Positions 7,795 through 15,529 of a DNA stretch of 61,309 nt are shown here, one piece after another (position 1 is the first letter of the stretch; each line of letters starts with the position of its first letter). The translations under genes and the position numbers were made by a program. The notes below the pieces were generated by a model. The model was not told the origin of the DNA, made no database searches, and worked only from the letters and a program-made list of their open reading frames with translations. The DNA is taken from positions 1 through 61,309 of the IMG/VR virus record IMGVR_UViG_3300025154_000095; one strand, written 5' to 3'. The DNA is from a virus.

Positions 7795-7903
7795 AAAAAA
7801 ACCACTTTGGGGTTGTGTCCGTGTCCGCAAGTGCTATCCAAGTGTAGCATTACACAGACACACCCTAAAGTGGTCTACTTGGATCATATTACAGCTTGCG
7901 GAC
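7795..7903 (-). promoter_or_regulatory. Attenuator or pseudoknot RNA before the initiator gene
   Basis: Read on the minus strand the order is A (GTCCGCAAG, 7895-7903), B (ATCCAAGTAG, 7875-7884), C (starts ACCACTTTAGGG, 7852-7874), B' (CTACACTTGGAT, 7836-7847), A' (CTTGCGGAC, 7823-7831), C' (7801-7824) and seven T. A pairs A' and B pairs B' with C in their loop. C also pairs C' over about 23 bp to make a Rho-independent terminator. The two states are alternatives, or form a pseudoknot together. It lies in the leader of the initiator gene. Confidence 0.7.
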
Positions 7904-7936
7904 TGTGTTTGTTATATCTCATATTATACAACCTTT

Positions 7937-8821
7937 TTATTGAATGTCAAGAGATTCATGTGATTTGACCCAGCCAAATCTTTTGGCAATGCTGAACAAT
8001 GTCGCAATCGTTACCGCTCCGCCTTCACTACCTTTGTCATGGAATGATTTCCATTTTCGCTCCACTTCGCCCTGCTTACCATCCGCCCAACTTTCAGCCA
8101 GATTATAACCAGCGTCTCCAAATTCAGAATGAATACCCATTAGCACTTGAACCCATTCGTCATAAGCAATGCCCCATGGTGGGATCAACCGCAAGGCGTC
8201 CTGTACCTCTTTTTGTGAAGCAGGTGCCAGATAGTTTTTTCTAACCGTCAACCGTCGCTCATTGTCCCCACTGTCTTTATAGTTCTGGATGATTTTCTTT
8301 ATAACATCAAGCGGTAACACCTGATTGATCTTGTAAAACTCGCACCCCTGGGAACCGTAGAAAAATCGGACGGCATCTTTACATTGTCGATCAGCGGTGC
8401 CAAACAGCCACAACAAAGCACTGGCAGCCATTGTGTAATTCTTGGCCTGCATGATGGGTTGATCCAGGAGAAAGATCACTCGTGACCTGGGTTCTTCCGG
8501 CTTATGGCTTATGGTGGTGTACAAAAATGACGCATATTTGGCTATAAACTTATCGCGTGATAATTGCTCAAGTGAGCTGCTTTTATCACCGGTATCGAAG
8601 TCCAGTCCAATGTGTTGACCACAAATATAATTCTCGGATGTTCTCCAATTATTCTTGTGTTGGGTTGTAATGGATCTACCCAGGTAGATGGCAGCCATGA
8701 TATTTTTTTGCTCAAGCTCAAAGTTGACGAATGACGCGTTAAACTTTGACCACAAATCCGAACCCTGGGGAATTTTCTTATCCAGCTTAAAACTCGATAC
8801 CGCTATTTTGTAGATCATCAT
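7937..8821 (-). CDS. Primase-like protein with PriCT-2 domain
   Basis: 294 residues. The N-terminal part has a GLDFDTG acid pair and FLYTTISHKPEEPRSRVIFLL, the style of archaeo-eukaryotic primase-related phage proteins. The last 85 residues (SQKEVQDALRLIPP to IAKRFGW) fit the PriCT_2 domain. It overlaps the HNH gene upstream by 35 bases and precedes the attenuator-like element. Primer synthesis at the phage fork is inferred. Confidence 0.65.
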   Translation of the reverse strand: MMIYKIAVSSFKLDKKIPQGSDLWSKFNASFVNFELEQKNIMAAIYLGRSITTQHKNNWRTSENYICGQHIGLDFDTGDKSSSLEQLSRDKFIAKYASFLYTTISHKPEEPRSRVIFLLDQPIMQAKNYTMAASALLWLFGTADRQCKDAVRFFYGSQGCEFYKINQVLPLDVIKKIIQNYKDSGDNERRLTVRKNYLAPASQKEVQDALRLIPPWGIAYDEWVQVLMGIHSEFGDAGYNLAESWADGKQGEVERKWKSFHDKGSEGGAVTIATLFSIAKRFGWVKSHESLDIQ

Positions 8822-9158
8822 TATCCTCGTGTATTTCTACGTCGTGAAATTTTGCATGACACTTCCGACATAATACAATCAAATCAAGATCATCCTCAAG
8901 TAAAAATCTAATGTAAGTATTATGGTGTGTATGCAGGGTTGTATCATTTCCTTTTCGATTGCACAACTGGCACCGATAACCAACTCTATTTTTTGCCTGC
9001 TTTGATTTTTCTTTCCATTCATCTGACCTGTAATATTCTTCTTTTGTTGGTAGCAAGTCTTTTGATTCTTGATATTCTTGTAATTCAACCCTTTTTATTC
9101 TTTGTGGTATGCAATATTCTATTATTGCCGTTATCAAACTATCAGCATAATCAGACAT
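8787..9158 (-). CDS. HNH endonuclease
   Basis: 123 residues. Contains CQLCNRKG, LHTHHNTY and VLCRKCHAKFHD: the two CxxC zinc knuckles and the His pair of a compact HNH domain at residues 60-115. The N-terminal half is charged. In phage early operons such proteins are homing or packaging-associated nucleases; here it lies between a regulator and a primase. Confidence 0.8.
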   Translation of the reverse strand: MSDYADSLITAIIEYCIPQRIKRVELQEYQESKDLLPTKEEYYRSDEWKEKSKQAKNRVGYRCQLCNRKGNDTTLHTHHNTYIRFLLEDDLDLIVLCRKCHAKFHDVEIHEDNDDLQNSGIEF

Positions 9159-9369
9159 TATCTACCATCAACTTTCCGATCTTGTCTGATAAATCCCCTT
9201 CATATTTACCCTGGTGAACCTTTGCCAGGTTGATAAGCTGGTGAACGCGCTGCTTACTGATACCCAGGGTTTCACCTATTTTCTGGTATGTCATGCCACT
9301 TTTACGCAGCTTCAATACCATTACCCACTGCAATTCATTACGTAACTTTTTACCGCGATCTTTTATCAT
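9151..9369 (-). CDS. Sigma-70 region-4-like HTH regulator
   Basis: 72 residues with MTYQKIGETLGISKQRVHQL, a near-canonical region-4 helix-turn-helix. First gene of the leftward operon, directly behind its own promoter in a divergent control region. Likely a small transcription regulator of the early switch. Confidence 0.7.
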   Translation of the reverse strand: MIKDRGKKLRNELQWVMVLKLRKSGMTYQKIGETLGISKQRVHQLINLAKVHQGKYEGDLSDKIGKLMVDNV

Positions 9370-9387
9370 AATGCCTCCGTTTATATA

Positions 9388-9415
9388 ATAATACCACTTT
9401 ATAACAAAAAGTCAA
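9388..9415 (-). promoter_or_regulatory. Leftward early promoter
   Basis: On the minus strand TTGACT (9410-9415), 16-base spacer, TATTAT (9388-9393), just ahead of the HTH gene. It is back-to-back with the rightward promoter; the two -35 boxes are 17 bases apart and form the inverted repeat GTCAAG/CTTGAC, a natural operator position. Confidence 0.75.
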
Positions 9416-9432
9416 GCAATTGTTAAAAACCC

Positions 9433-9460
9433 TTGACTTTTATAAAATAGGTTGTATAAT
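9433..9460 (+). promoter_or_regulatory. Rightward early promoter
   Basis: TTGACT (9433-9438), 16-base spacer, TATAAT (9455-9460). The first gene begins at 9494 with a GGAGG site. Drives the plus-strand operon that ends at the terminator at 15491-15525. Confidence 0.85.
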
Positions 9461-9493
9461 CTATATAAGTTAGAAATTATTTGGAGGTATAAC

Positions 9494-9796
9494 ATGAAAC
9501 AGATCACAGCGAAATACCACAACAGTATAGTCCAGGTGGACAGTATCAGCCACATGCCCGGGCGCGTAAACATCCACACCATCGACGGCACGAGGCCTTT
9601 CAGCCGCTACTTCTGGGGAGCAGGTGCGGCACCCGATGACAGTGGAACCGTGTTCGTGGACAGCCTGACAGACATCAAGGTCGAATGGTTGCCGGAAGAT
9701 GACCCGTTCGAACCGACTGACCCGCCTATTGAATGGCAGTATGACGAAGGACACGAATACCTGATGGAATGTGAATCATTGCGGAGAGGTGGATAA
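9494..9796 (+). CDS. Hypothetical protein, first rightward early gene
   Basis: 100 residues from MKQITAKYHN, preceded by TTGGAGG; the longer in-frame reading would begin inside the promoter. The C-terminal 30 residues are acidic (EDDPFEPTDPP). Higher GC than its neighbours. As the first-transcribed gene it may be a host-takeover protein, but nothing identifies it. Confidence 0.6.
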   Translation: MKQITAKYHNSIVQVDSISHMPGRVNIHTIDGTRPFSRYFWGAGAAPDDSGTVFVDSLTDIKVEWLPEDDPFEPTDPPIEWQYDEGHEYLMECESLRRGG

Positions 9797-9797
9797 C

Positions 9798-9890
9798 ATG
9801 ACCCTGCTTCAGATCCTATTCGGTGGCGTGGCGATCATAACGGTGCTGACAGTGCTCAGCGTAATTGGATATTTACGGAGGATGAAATGA
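9798..9890 (+). CDS. Single-span small membrane protein
   Basis: 30 residues, MTLLQILFGG to YLRRMK, one hydrophobic helix with a basic end. It overlaps the next start as ATGA, and its ribosome site follows the previous stop. Function unknown. Confidence 0.45.
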   Translation: MTLLQILFGGVAIITVLTVLSVIGYLRRMK

Positions 9891-10171
9891 ACGAGGAACA
9901 AAAACAAAAAGAAGAATTGATGGCATATAGTGATAAGGAATTGAGAGCAGAATTACAGCGTAGGGAGGAAGAAATAAGGAAAAAAACAAAACCAAAAACA
10001 CTAACTGGAATAGACTGGGAAGAATTAATAGACATTTGCGAAAAGTATATTGACGACCTTGACAAACAGGGTTGGGTTGATGATGACATGTATCATTATA
10101 TTTTCGAGACAGCAATAGAAACAGTGTATGGTAAACCCATTTGGGCGTGGATACGGGAGAAAAAGAAATGA
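9887..10171 (+). CDS. Hypothetical charged helical protein
   Basis: 94 residues. The N-terminal half is a Lys/Glu helix (KELRAELQRREEEIRKK); the rest is acidic with several aromatic residues. ATGA-coupled to the upstream membrane peptide. Not recognised. Confidence 0.55.
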   Translation: MNEEQKQKEELMAYSDKELRAELQRREEEIRKKTKPKTLTGIDWEELIDICEKYIDDLDKQGWVDDDMYHYIFETAIETVYGKPIWAWIREKKK

Positions 10172-10497
10172 ACGTGTTGAAGATCGTGGTGGATAAATTA
10201 CCGGAGAAATGTGTATATTGTGATATTCCTTTTTTACTTTGTAAAGCAATGACAGATAATGAATCAGTTTCTAATCAAATATTGTTAGACATGGCAACCC
10301 GCCCCACCTGGTGCCCCCTGGTTGTCGAGGTTCAAGAAGTGTGCGAGTGGAAGCACAATAAACACGAAGGTGACAATGATTTTCAGATTCCACAATATGA
10401 CAATAAACACGGTGTTAGCTGGTGGGATTCAGTAAAGCACCAATTTGTTTTCTGCCCACATTGCGGCAAGCCTATCAAGTACATCGAATCCGAATAA
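10168..10497 (+). CDS. Cys-rich zinc-binding small protein, family member 2
   Basis: 109 residues from MNVLKIVVDKLPEKC, with TWCPLV in the middle and a terminal zinc ribbon half CPHCGKPIKYIE. The same three blocks occur in the product at 51676-51999, and the first two at 3106-3378. Probably a zinc-ribbon protein of phage early operons; partner unknown. Confidence 0.65.
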   Translation: MNVLKIVVDKLPEKCVYCDIPFLLCKAMTDNESVSNQILLDMATRPTWCPLVVEVQEVCEWKHNKHEGDNDFQIPQYDNKHGVSWWDSVKHQFVFCPHCGKPIKYIESE

Positions 10498-10575
10498 ATA
10501 GAACACTTGTATCTATTATTGTGATATGGAATCTGCTATTATGGATACAAGAACGAACAACAAACAGGAGTAATC

Positions 10576-10770
10576 ATGAGTAATATGAATGAAAAAAAAT
10601 ATCACATTGACAACATACCGGCAAGCGCGATTGATATTATTGAAAAAGCTCGATCGTATTCAGAAGAATTTAGTAGCGGTGATTTTTTCTTTACCAGCGT
10701 AGCAGCAAATATTTTAAGAGAACATGGTCATACGGTTGGTGAATTAAAAGAGGAGCACCAATGCCAGTAG
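10576..10770 (+). CDS. Hypothetical protein
   Basis: 64 residues with a CAGGAG ribosome site. The central part (SAIDIIEKARSYSEEF) is helical. It follows a 78-base gap that holds a possible TATTAT box but no convincing -35. Not recognised. Confidence 0.5.
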   Translation: MSNMNEKKYHIDNIPASAIDIIEKARSYSEEFSSGDFFFTSVAANILREHGHTVGELKEEHQCQ

Positions 10771-10850
10771 AAATCATAATCATGTTTATAGCAGTGTTCG
10801 GAACCACCGCCATAATGGCGAAATTATCAGATATGTTAGCGAAGGAGTAG
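10761..10850 (+). CDS. Single-span small membrane protein
   Basis: 29 residues, MPVEIIIMFIAVFGTTAIM then a short polar tail. Overlaps the preceding gene by 10 bases with AGGAG upstream. Function unknown. Confidence 0.4.
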   Translation: MPVEIIIMFIAVFGTTAIMAKLSDMLAKE

Positions 10851-10852
10851 AG

Positions 10853-11923
10853 ATGGAAAAATCAGAATTAGCAGTATCAGAACAAAAGAGCTCGCTAATA
10901 ATGCGTGCTCAAGAACAAATGGAAATAGCCAAACGGCTTATTGTAAACGGTAAAAAATTGCAAGATGACGAAGTGCGAGCACTGGCAGTATATACCGCCC
11001 AAACAGGATTAAATATATCCATGAATGAATGTTATTACATGCCCGGAACCGGCCCGATACCGGGCATTGCAGGCATACGCAGACTTGCAAAAGAAGCAGC
11101 CATGGCAGAGGCAAATGACGCAAAATATCGACTGGTTGGCAAGGGTTACAGACTGGAATTTGTATCAGGCGAAAATAACAAACTTGAAGCGGTTTATGAT
11201 ACCAAGAAAAACGACATTGCTTATGAATGTATTTTGACCAGCGATATGGACGAAGCGTTCTGGCTCAATAAATTGTTTTCGGTAATGGACAAGTTTTCAG
11301 CTTACAAATTAGACTTTTCAGACGCGAAACAAAAAGCCATTGAATTGATAGGCGATTGCCCGAAAATATCCTATGTAGGCGTAGTTTATGGATCTGAAGT
11401 TTTTAGCTACAATGGCAAGCCAGAAAAAATGGATCGACACGAACGGGCAAAGAAACGAGCTGAAAAAGGCGCGCTCAAGAAAAGATTTGCCCTCCAAATC
11501 AATGTTGAATTTGAAGAACCGGAAGAATTTATTGAAATGGAAATTCTAAACGGAAATGGCAACACTCCATTATTAGACAATTCAAACAAAACAACGAACG
11601 AGCTTATTTCAGAACTTGGGTTTGAAGTAGATCCAGAAAATCAGGCACCCAAACCCCTGGAATGGTTCGACGAACCAGAATCCATGGTAGAAGCCGCTGT
11701 TGAGTTGGGCGGGCAGGTGAAATCCAGCATGAGCCTTGAAACAGCGGAGGCCGTGACCAATAAAGACGGTGTGCGTTACGGTGACATTGACACAAAGACA
11801 TTATCCCACATGGGGAACGCAATCACCAAAGCCATGGAAAAGAACGGCATGAGCCACGAGAAACACGAAGAACACCAATTGAAGCTGGACGCAATCAAGG
11901 TGATATTAGAATCACGACAATAA
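10853..11923 (+). CDS. RecT-like single-strand annealing protein (probable)
   Basis: 356 residues. The first 200 residues follow the RecT/Bet style: a helical opening, a TAQTGLNISMNECYYMPG segment and the signature RAKKRAEKGALKKRF near residue 205, where RecT proteins have KRAEAHALRKAF-type motifs. The C-terminal 120 residues are acidic and variable. It would anneal ssDNA in phage recombination. No exonuclease partner is adjacent; the nuclease-like protein at 3375-4013 is a candidate. Confidence 0.5.
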   Translation: MEKSELAVSEQKSSLIMRAQEQMEIAKRLIVNGKKLQDDEVRALAVYTAQTGLNISMNECYYMPGTGPIPGIAGIRRLAKEAAMAEANDAKYRLVGKGYRLEFVSGENNKLEAVYDTKKNDIAYECILTSDMDEAFWLNKLFSVMDKFSAYKLDFSDAKQKAIELIGDCPKISYVGVVYGSEVFSYNGKPEKMDRHERAKKRAEKGALKKRFALQINVEFEEPEEFIEMEILNGNGNTPLLDNSNKTTNELISELGFEVDPENQAPKPLEWFDEPESMVEAAVELGGQVKSSMSLETAEAVTNKDGVRYGDIDTKTLSHMGNAITKAMEKNGMSHEKHEEHQLKLDAIKVILESRQ

Positions 11924-11970
11924 TTATAATGGGGGCTGCGCATCCAACACGCAGAGAGAGGATTGATGAA

Positions 11971-12333
11971 ATGATGAGATTTACAAAATTAGTCCAAAAT
12001 GAAAAAGGGTATTGGGTTCAAGTAGAGTGCGATGGCAAAGGTAATATAAATCCTTATTATGGCTATCGTTGGACATGCCTCCCGCACCACCAACCCAAAA
12101 CCAAAGTCAAGTCATTGGAATTTTACGAGGACGTCATACGGCGCGCGATTGTATGCGAGCTGGTGCTATCTGACAGAAAGCCTGTGATAGGCATTGCCCG
12201 GTGTCACCCCAAAGACAAATACGACGAAGAAATAGGATACAAAATGGCGCTGACTAAAGCCATGGCTGACATGAGCCGCGAGACCCGGGCGATTGTGTGG
12301 AAATATTATTTTCGGAAGATTGCGAAGGAGTAG
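11971..12333 (+). CDS. Hypothetical protein with CHPKD motif
   Basis: 120 residues. The start at MMRFTKLV is preferred because AGAGAGG precedes it; an ATG 14 codons upstream lacks a site. The end (ARCHPKDKYDEEIGYKMALTKAM to ETRAIVWKYYF) matches the block B product at 51047-51313 (CHPKDQFCKAIGRKVAL to ETRKTIWDEYH). The two are homologues. Function unknown. Confidence 0.6.
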   Translation: MMRFTKLVQNEKGYWVQVECDGKGNINPYYGYRWTCLPHHQPKTKVKSLEFYEDVIRRAIVCELVLSDRKPVIGIARCHPKDKYDEEIGYKMALTKAMADMSRETRAIVWKYYFRKIAKE

Positions 12334-12335
12334 AG

Positions 12336-12566
12336 ATGTTACAAGAAATGAAACACGGATTAGAAATTAGACACAAGGAAAATCTTAATGGAGAGGTTAC
12401 TGTTTGGCTGTGTAATTACGACAACGGTCAAGAGGTGTTAGTAAAAGATTTCAGCATAATTATGATACTAACTGATTCTTATAAGTTCTCTGAAAAATTA
12501 GCCAATGCACTGGAGTGCAAAATTGTTAGATATGTTGAAAAAACAACATGGAAAATAAAGGAATAA
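12336..12566 (+). CDS. Hypothetical protein
   Basis: 76 residues from MLQEMKHGLEIRHKEN, preceded by AAGGAG. A mixed alpha/beta pattern with no recognised motif. Confidence 0.5.
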   Translation: MLQEMKHGLEIRHKENLNGEVTVWLCNYDNGQEVLVKDFSIIMILTDSYKFSEKLANALECKIVRYVEKTTWKIKE

Positions 12567-12568
12567 CC

Positions 12569-12805
12569 ATGCCCAACAGAGTGACCATATCAGCGTGTAA
12601 ACACAAACGGATCGACTTCCAACCCTATCGATCTTATTGCGCAATTCTGGGCGAGCCCAACTGCTCGATGATATGCCCACATGTCGAAATTGAGATTGCG
12701 GAGATTACAGATAGCATGATGATGGAAGCGGAGAAATATGCCACCAAGGCGTATGACTACACTTCGGGCGGGACCGTAAAACCAAGGATGGTGACAACAT
12801 GGTAA
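12569..12805 (+). CDS. Hypothetical Cys-containing protein
   Basis: 78 residues from MPNRVTISACKHKRID, preceded by AAGGAA. Cysteines at CAILGEPNCSMICPH could bind zinc. Overlaps the next gene by 7 bases. Confidence 0.5.
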   Translation: MPNRVTISACKHKRIDFQPYRSYCAILGEPNCSMICPHVEIEIAEITDSMMMEAEKYATKAYDYTSGGTVKPRMVTTW

Positions 12806-13293
12806 GAATAATATTAAACTACATATTGAGAGCTGCTGAATATGATCTCGTAAAAACACAACGAGACGTTTTACAAAAATCATATTTTGAAAATCGGGAA
12901 AGGATAGCAGCCCTCGAGCATGAGCGCGATTACCTGGACGAAAAGTGTGCGGAGCTTGAACATTACAAAAAGCTAAGTGACGAATGGGTAAAAGAGAAAG
13001 TCGATGGTCTGAATACGTTTGAAGAAATTGAAAAGATGGCACAAATAGTAGGCAGAATAAACGAAGAAAGTGTACTAATAGCATGTGGCTGGTGTGGTGC
13101 AAAATACGAAACCCGCGACCAGATAAAACAACACGCCCTATCGTGTAAAGATAACCCAGTAGCGCGACGGCTGGCAGACTTCGAACACCTGGCAGAGGAG
13201 TTTGCACAATTCAAGGCGCCTGACCACTTTTGCCGGCTGCGATTTATTCAACTGCTGAATTGTGGCAAGCCTATCAAGTATGTGGAGGAGTGA
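12799..13293 (+). CDS. Coiled-coil protein with C2H2-like zinc finger
   Basis: 164 residues. Residues 15-60 are heptad-like, then CGWCGAKYETRDQIKQHALSC is a C2HC-type finger. The end NCGKPIKYVEE matches the last residues of the Cys-rich family products. Looks like an assembly of modules shared among early genes. Confidence 0.55.
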   Translation: MVRIILNYILRAAEYDLVKTQRDVLQKSYFENRERIAALEHERDYLDEKCAELEHYKKLSDEWVKEKVDGLNTFEEIEKMAQIVGRINEESVLIACGWCGAKYETRDQIKQHALSCKDNPVARRLADFEHLAEEFAQFKAPDHFCRLRFIQLLNCGKPIKYVEE

Positions 13294-13391
13294 TGGAAGA
13301 AATAGACTGGCTTCTAATTTTTGTTATGGTATTTATGTTCATAATTGGTTTTTATTTTGGGTATGATGTTAGAAAAGAAAGTGAGGAGTGA
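13293..13391 (+). CDS. Single-span small membrane protein
   Basis: 32 residues. The segment LLIFVMVFMFIIGFYFGY spans the membrane. Starts on the stop of the previous gene (TGATG) and its own stop meets the next start the same way, so translation is coupled. Confidence 0.45.
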   Translation: MEEIDWLLIFVMVFMFIIGFYFGYDVRKESEE

Positions 13392-13639
13392 TGGAAGAAT
13401 TTTCATTTACGCAACAAGAGCTATTAGACATAATAGATGACAAAGTAAAATACATCAAAAAATTACGGAAAGAAAAGGATGACGAAATCAACACCCTCAC
13501 CGCAACAATAGCACAGAAGGATGCGGAGATTGAGAGGTTGAGGTACGCGTTGATGGATATTGATTCTTATGTAGATGATGAATCAAAAAATGGAAGAATA
13601 ATCAGAAAAGCCCTAGAAGAGGTGAATGATGAAAAATAA
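13391..13639 (+). CDS. Coiled-coil protein, shared with block B
   Basis: 82 residues. The second half (LTATIAQKDAEIERLRYAL and onward to the end) is almost identical, in DNA as well, to the product at 51999-52277, while the first halves are unrelated. The module boundary falls at the start of the coiled coil. Function unknown. Confidence 0.6.
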   Translation: MEEFSFTQQELLDIIDDKVKYIKKLRKEKDDEINTLTATIAQKDAEIERLRYALMDIDSYVDDESKNGRIIRKALEEVNDEK

Positions 13640-13871
13640 AATATCAATTTCAATACATGGAGAAATTACGACTCACATTGCCGCTGATAATTGTAGTAAC
13701 TACGCAACCCTGTGTGGTTTAGATGGTGATGATATACATCCTACCGTAAACCAAAAGATTGTTGACAGCCGAAATAAAATAGATTGCTCTGCTTGTTATG
13801 AGATATGGAAACAATGTTTGTCATACACGCCAAAAGATTTCTCAATAGAGATACGGAGGAATGATGAATGA
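13626..13871 (+). CDS. Hypothetical Cys-containing protein
   Basis: 81 residues with CSACYEIWKQC near the end. Overlaps both neighbours. Not recognised. Confidence 0.5.
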   Translation: MMKNKISISIHGEITTHIAADNCSNYATLCGLDGDDIHPTVNQKIVDSRNKIDCSACYEIWKQCLSYTPKDFSIEIRRNDE

Positions 13872-14196
13872 ATTTACACCTGAATGGATTGAGAAACAAA
13901 GAGAGCGACTAATAAAAAGAGAGAACTTTTTCGCGTGGGATAACTATATATCATTACAAGCCCTTGACGAAATAGATCGTTTGCAAGCAATCATCGAATT
14001 AGCTGATTTAGATTACGAATCAGAACACGAGGCAAAAGAAAATTTACAAATGGCAACCGATACCGTTATTGCCTGTCTCCAATCACGTGTGCAGGAACTG
14101 GAATGCCAACTGAAATCTAAACAGATCGTCATCGAAAGTAAAGAACAAACGATTAGAGAGTTTGCAGAAAAGATGCTGGATTTGAGGAAAAGATGA
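13861..14196 (+). CDS. Hypothetical coiled-coil protein, FTPEW family
   Basis: 111 residues. The opening NEFTPEWIEKQRERL and the later LQSRVQELE block recur in the block B product at 52633-53064. The C-terminal 60 residues are a coiled coil. Function unknown. Confidence 0.55.
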   Translation: MMNEFTPEWIEKQRERLIKRENFFAWDNYISLQALDEIDRLQAIIELADLDYESEHEAKENLQMATDTVIACLQSRVQELECQLKSKQIVIESKEQTIREFAEKMLDLRKR

Positions 14197-14384
14197 GACA
14201 AGTACTTTACAAGATTTACAGCGTCAATATTCGCGGAGAAGAGCACTCTCCAGAAACAAAGCAAGGTGGTTTTGTTGCTTATACGCCTGATTATAAAAAT
14301 GCTGTTATTGAAACAAATTATGGAGAAGTGATTCATGTTCCAATTGAAAGAATTAGATTTCTCCATCCACAGGAGGAAGAATGA
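14193..14384 (+). CDS. Hypothetical beta-rich protein
   Basis: 63 residues, MRQVLYKIYSVNIRGEE with alternating hydrophobic strands. ATGA-coupled on both sides. Not recognised. Confidence 0.5.
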   Translation: MRQVLYKIYSVNIRGEEHSPETKQGGFVAYTPDYKNAVIETNYGEVIHVPIERIRFLHPQEEE

Positions 14385-14848
14385 GCACATTTACCAAAGA
14401 ACAAGCTGCGATCAAAATAAATGAAATATTTGCGTCCATACTAAGTGATCATGATTCAAAATATTATCTTGATTGCAAATATTTGAGATGGGGATTAATC
14501 GAAAAAGAGATTATAGATATTATCAATCAAATAAAAGTGGAGGCCGAAATGAATAAGCAAAAATTTACATGTCAACAGTGTGGCTTAAAGATCGAATTAG
14601 AAACAGTATTCAAATTTGAGGTATGTCCAAAGTGTAATGGTAATCTGTTTCCCGATGATTATGTTAATCCACCAGATTATAAGACAATAGCTACAGATTT
14701 AGAGTTGGAGAATAAACAATTAAAAGCGGGCATACAGCTGCTACTTGACAACATAGACTATACCTCTGGTGCTTGTTCTCTCACCGAAATGGTTGGAGCT
14801 GTATTGCCACAGTCAATCATTTCAATTGTAAAGGGATACTTGAAATGA
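14381..14848 (+). CDS. Zinc-ribbon hypothetical protein
   Basis: 155 residues. A central ribbon (CQQCGLKIELE, then CPKCNGNLFP) at residues 62-85 lies between a helical N-terminus and a coiled-coil end. Not recognised beyond the ribbon. Confidence 0.55.
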   Translation: MSTFTKEQAAIKINEIFASILSDHDSKYYLDCKYLRWGLIEKEIIDIINQIKVEAEMNKQKFTCQQCGLKIELETVFKFEVCPKCNGNLFPDDYVNPPDYKTIATDLELENKQLKAGIQLLLDNIDYTSGACSLTEMVGAVLPQSIISIVKGYLK

Positions 14849-15321
14849 AAATAATTAATATTTTTACGTTGATTGAAGAATTTCGAAACGGTCGTGATAT
14901 TTGGACGCGTAACCATGTCGAATTAGCAGTACGAGAAATAAGACGATTAGATAAAGAAAATCAAAAACTACAGTTGAGATTAGCGGCAAGTGAAAATGAT
15001 ATTCTACTGCGCGAAGTTAACGAGATGTTGAAAAAAACACAATCACGCCTCCAACAAGTCGAAGATAACCGAGAACATATTAAGAGATTGCTTTGTGACG
15101 CCGAGAAACGTATCGCAGAATTGGAAGCCGAGCAAAGGTGGATACCTGTGAGTGAGGGGTTGCCGGAAGACTCAAGGATATATGATGTTGCAATTGCTGG
15201 CTATCAGTATTCATGGACTGGCTCATGTGTTTTCGGAAAATGGATTGGTGAAAGTGGTAAAGCAATTTTAGGAGTAACACATTGGAAATATCGACCCCAA
15301 CTACCAAAGGACGGGAAATGA
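14845..15321 (+). CDS. DUF551 protein with coiled-coil N-terminus
   Basis: 158 residues. Residues 30-95 are coiled coil. The rest (RWIPVSEGLPEDSRIYDV to THWKYRPQLPKDG) is the DUF551 pattern common in phage early regions. ATGA-coupled to the preceding gene. Molecular role of DUF551 is not known. Confidence 0.7.
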   Translation: MKIINIFTLIEEFRNGRDIWTRNHVELAVREIRRLDKENQKLQLRLAASENDILLREVNEMLKKTQSRLQQVEDNREHIKRLLCDAEKRIAELEAEQRWIPVSEGLPEDSRIYDVAIAGYQYSWTGSCVFGKWIGESGKAILGVTHWKYRPQLPKDGK

Positions 15322-15464
15322 TGTTTTGGTTAGCCATATACCTAATACTGACAACGGTCTTCCTGTTATTCTGGAAATCAGCGCACTATCGAACACCTGA
15401 CGAAGAAGCCCGCGATATTGAGGAGGAGGCAGCATATTGGAGAGAACAAGCGAAAACGAGATAA
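15318..15464 (+). CDS. Small membrane protein
   Basis: 48 residues. MMFWLAIYLILTTVFLLFW is a membrane span, followed by a charged tail. Last gene of the rightward operon, 26 bases before the terminator. Confidence 0.5.
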   Translation: MMFWLAIYLILTTVFLLFWKSAHYRTPDEEARDIEEEAAYWREQAKTR

Positions 15465-15490
15465 TATCAGCACAATGTCAATTTATATCT

Positions 15491-15525
15491 AGGACGTAGG
15501 ATAGTAGCCCTACGTCCTTCTTTTT
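15491..15525 (+). terminator. Rho-independent terminator of the rightward early operon
   Basis: A perfect 10-bp stem AGGACGTAGG/CCTACGTCCT with an 8-base loop is followed by TCTTTTT. On the minus strand no T run follows, so it acts rightward. Confidence 0.85.
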
Positions 15526-15529
15526 ATGG

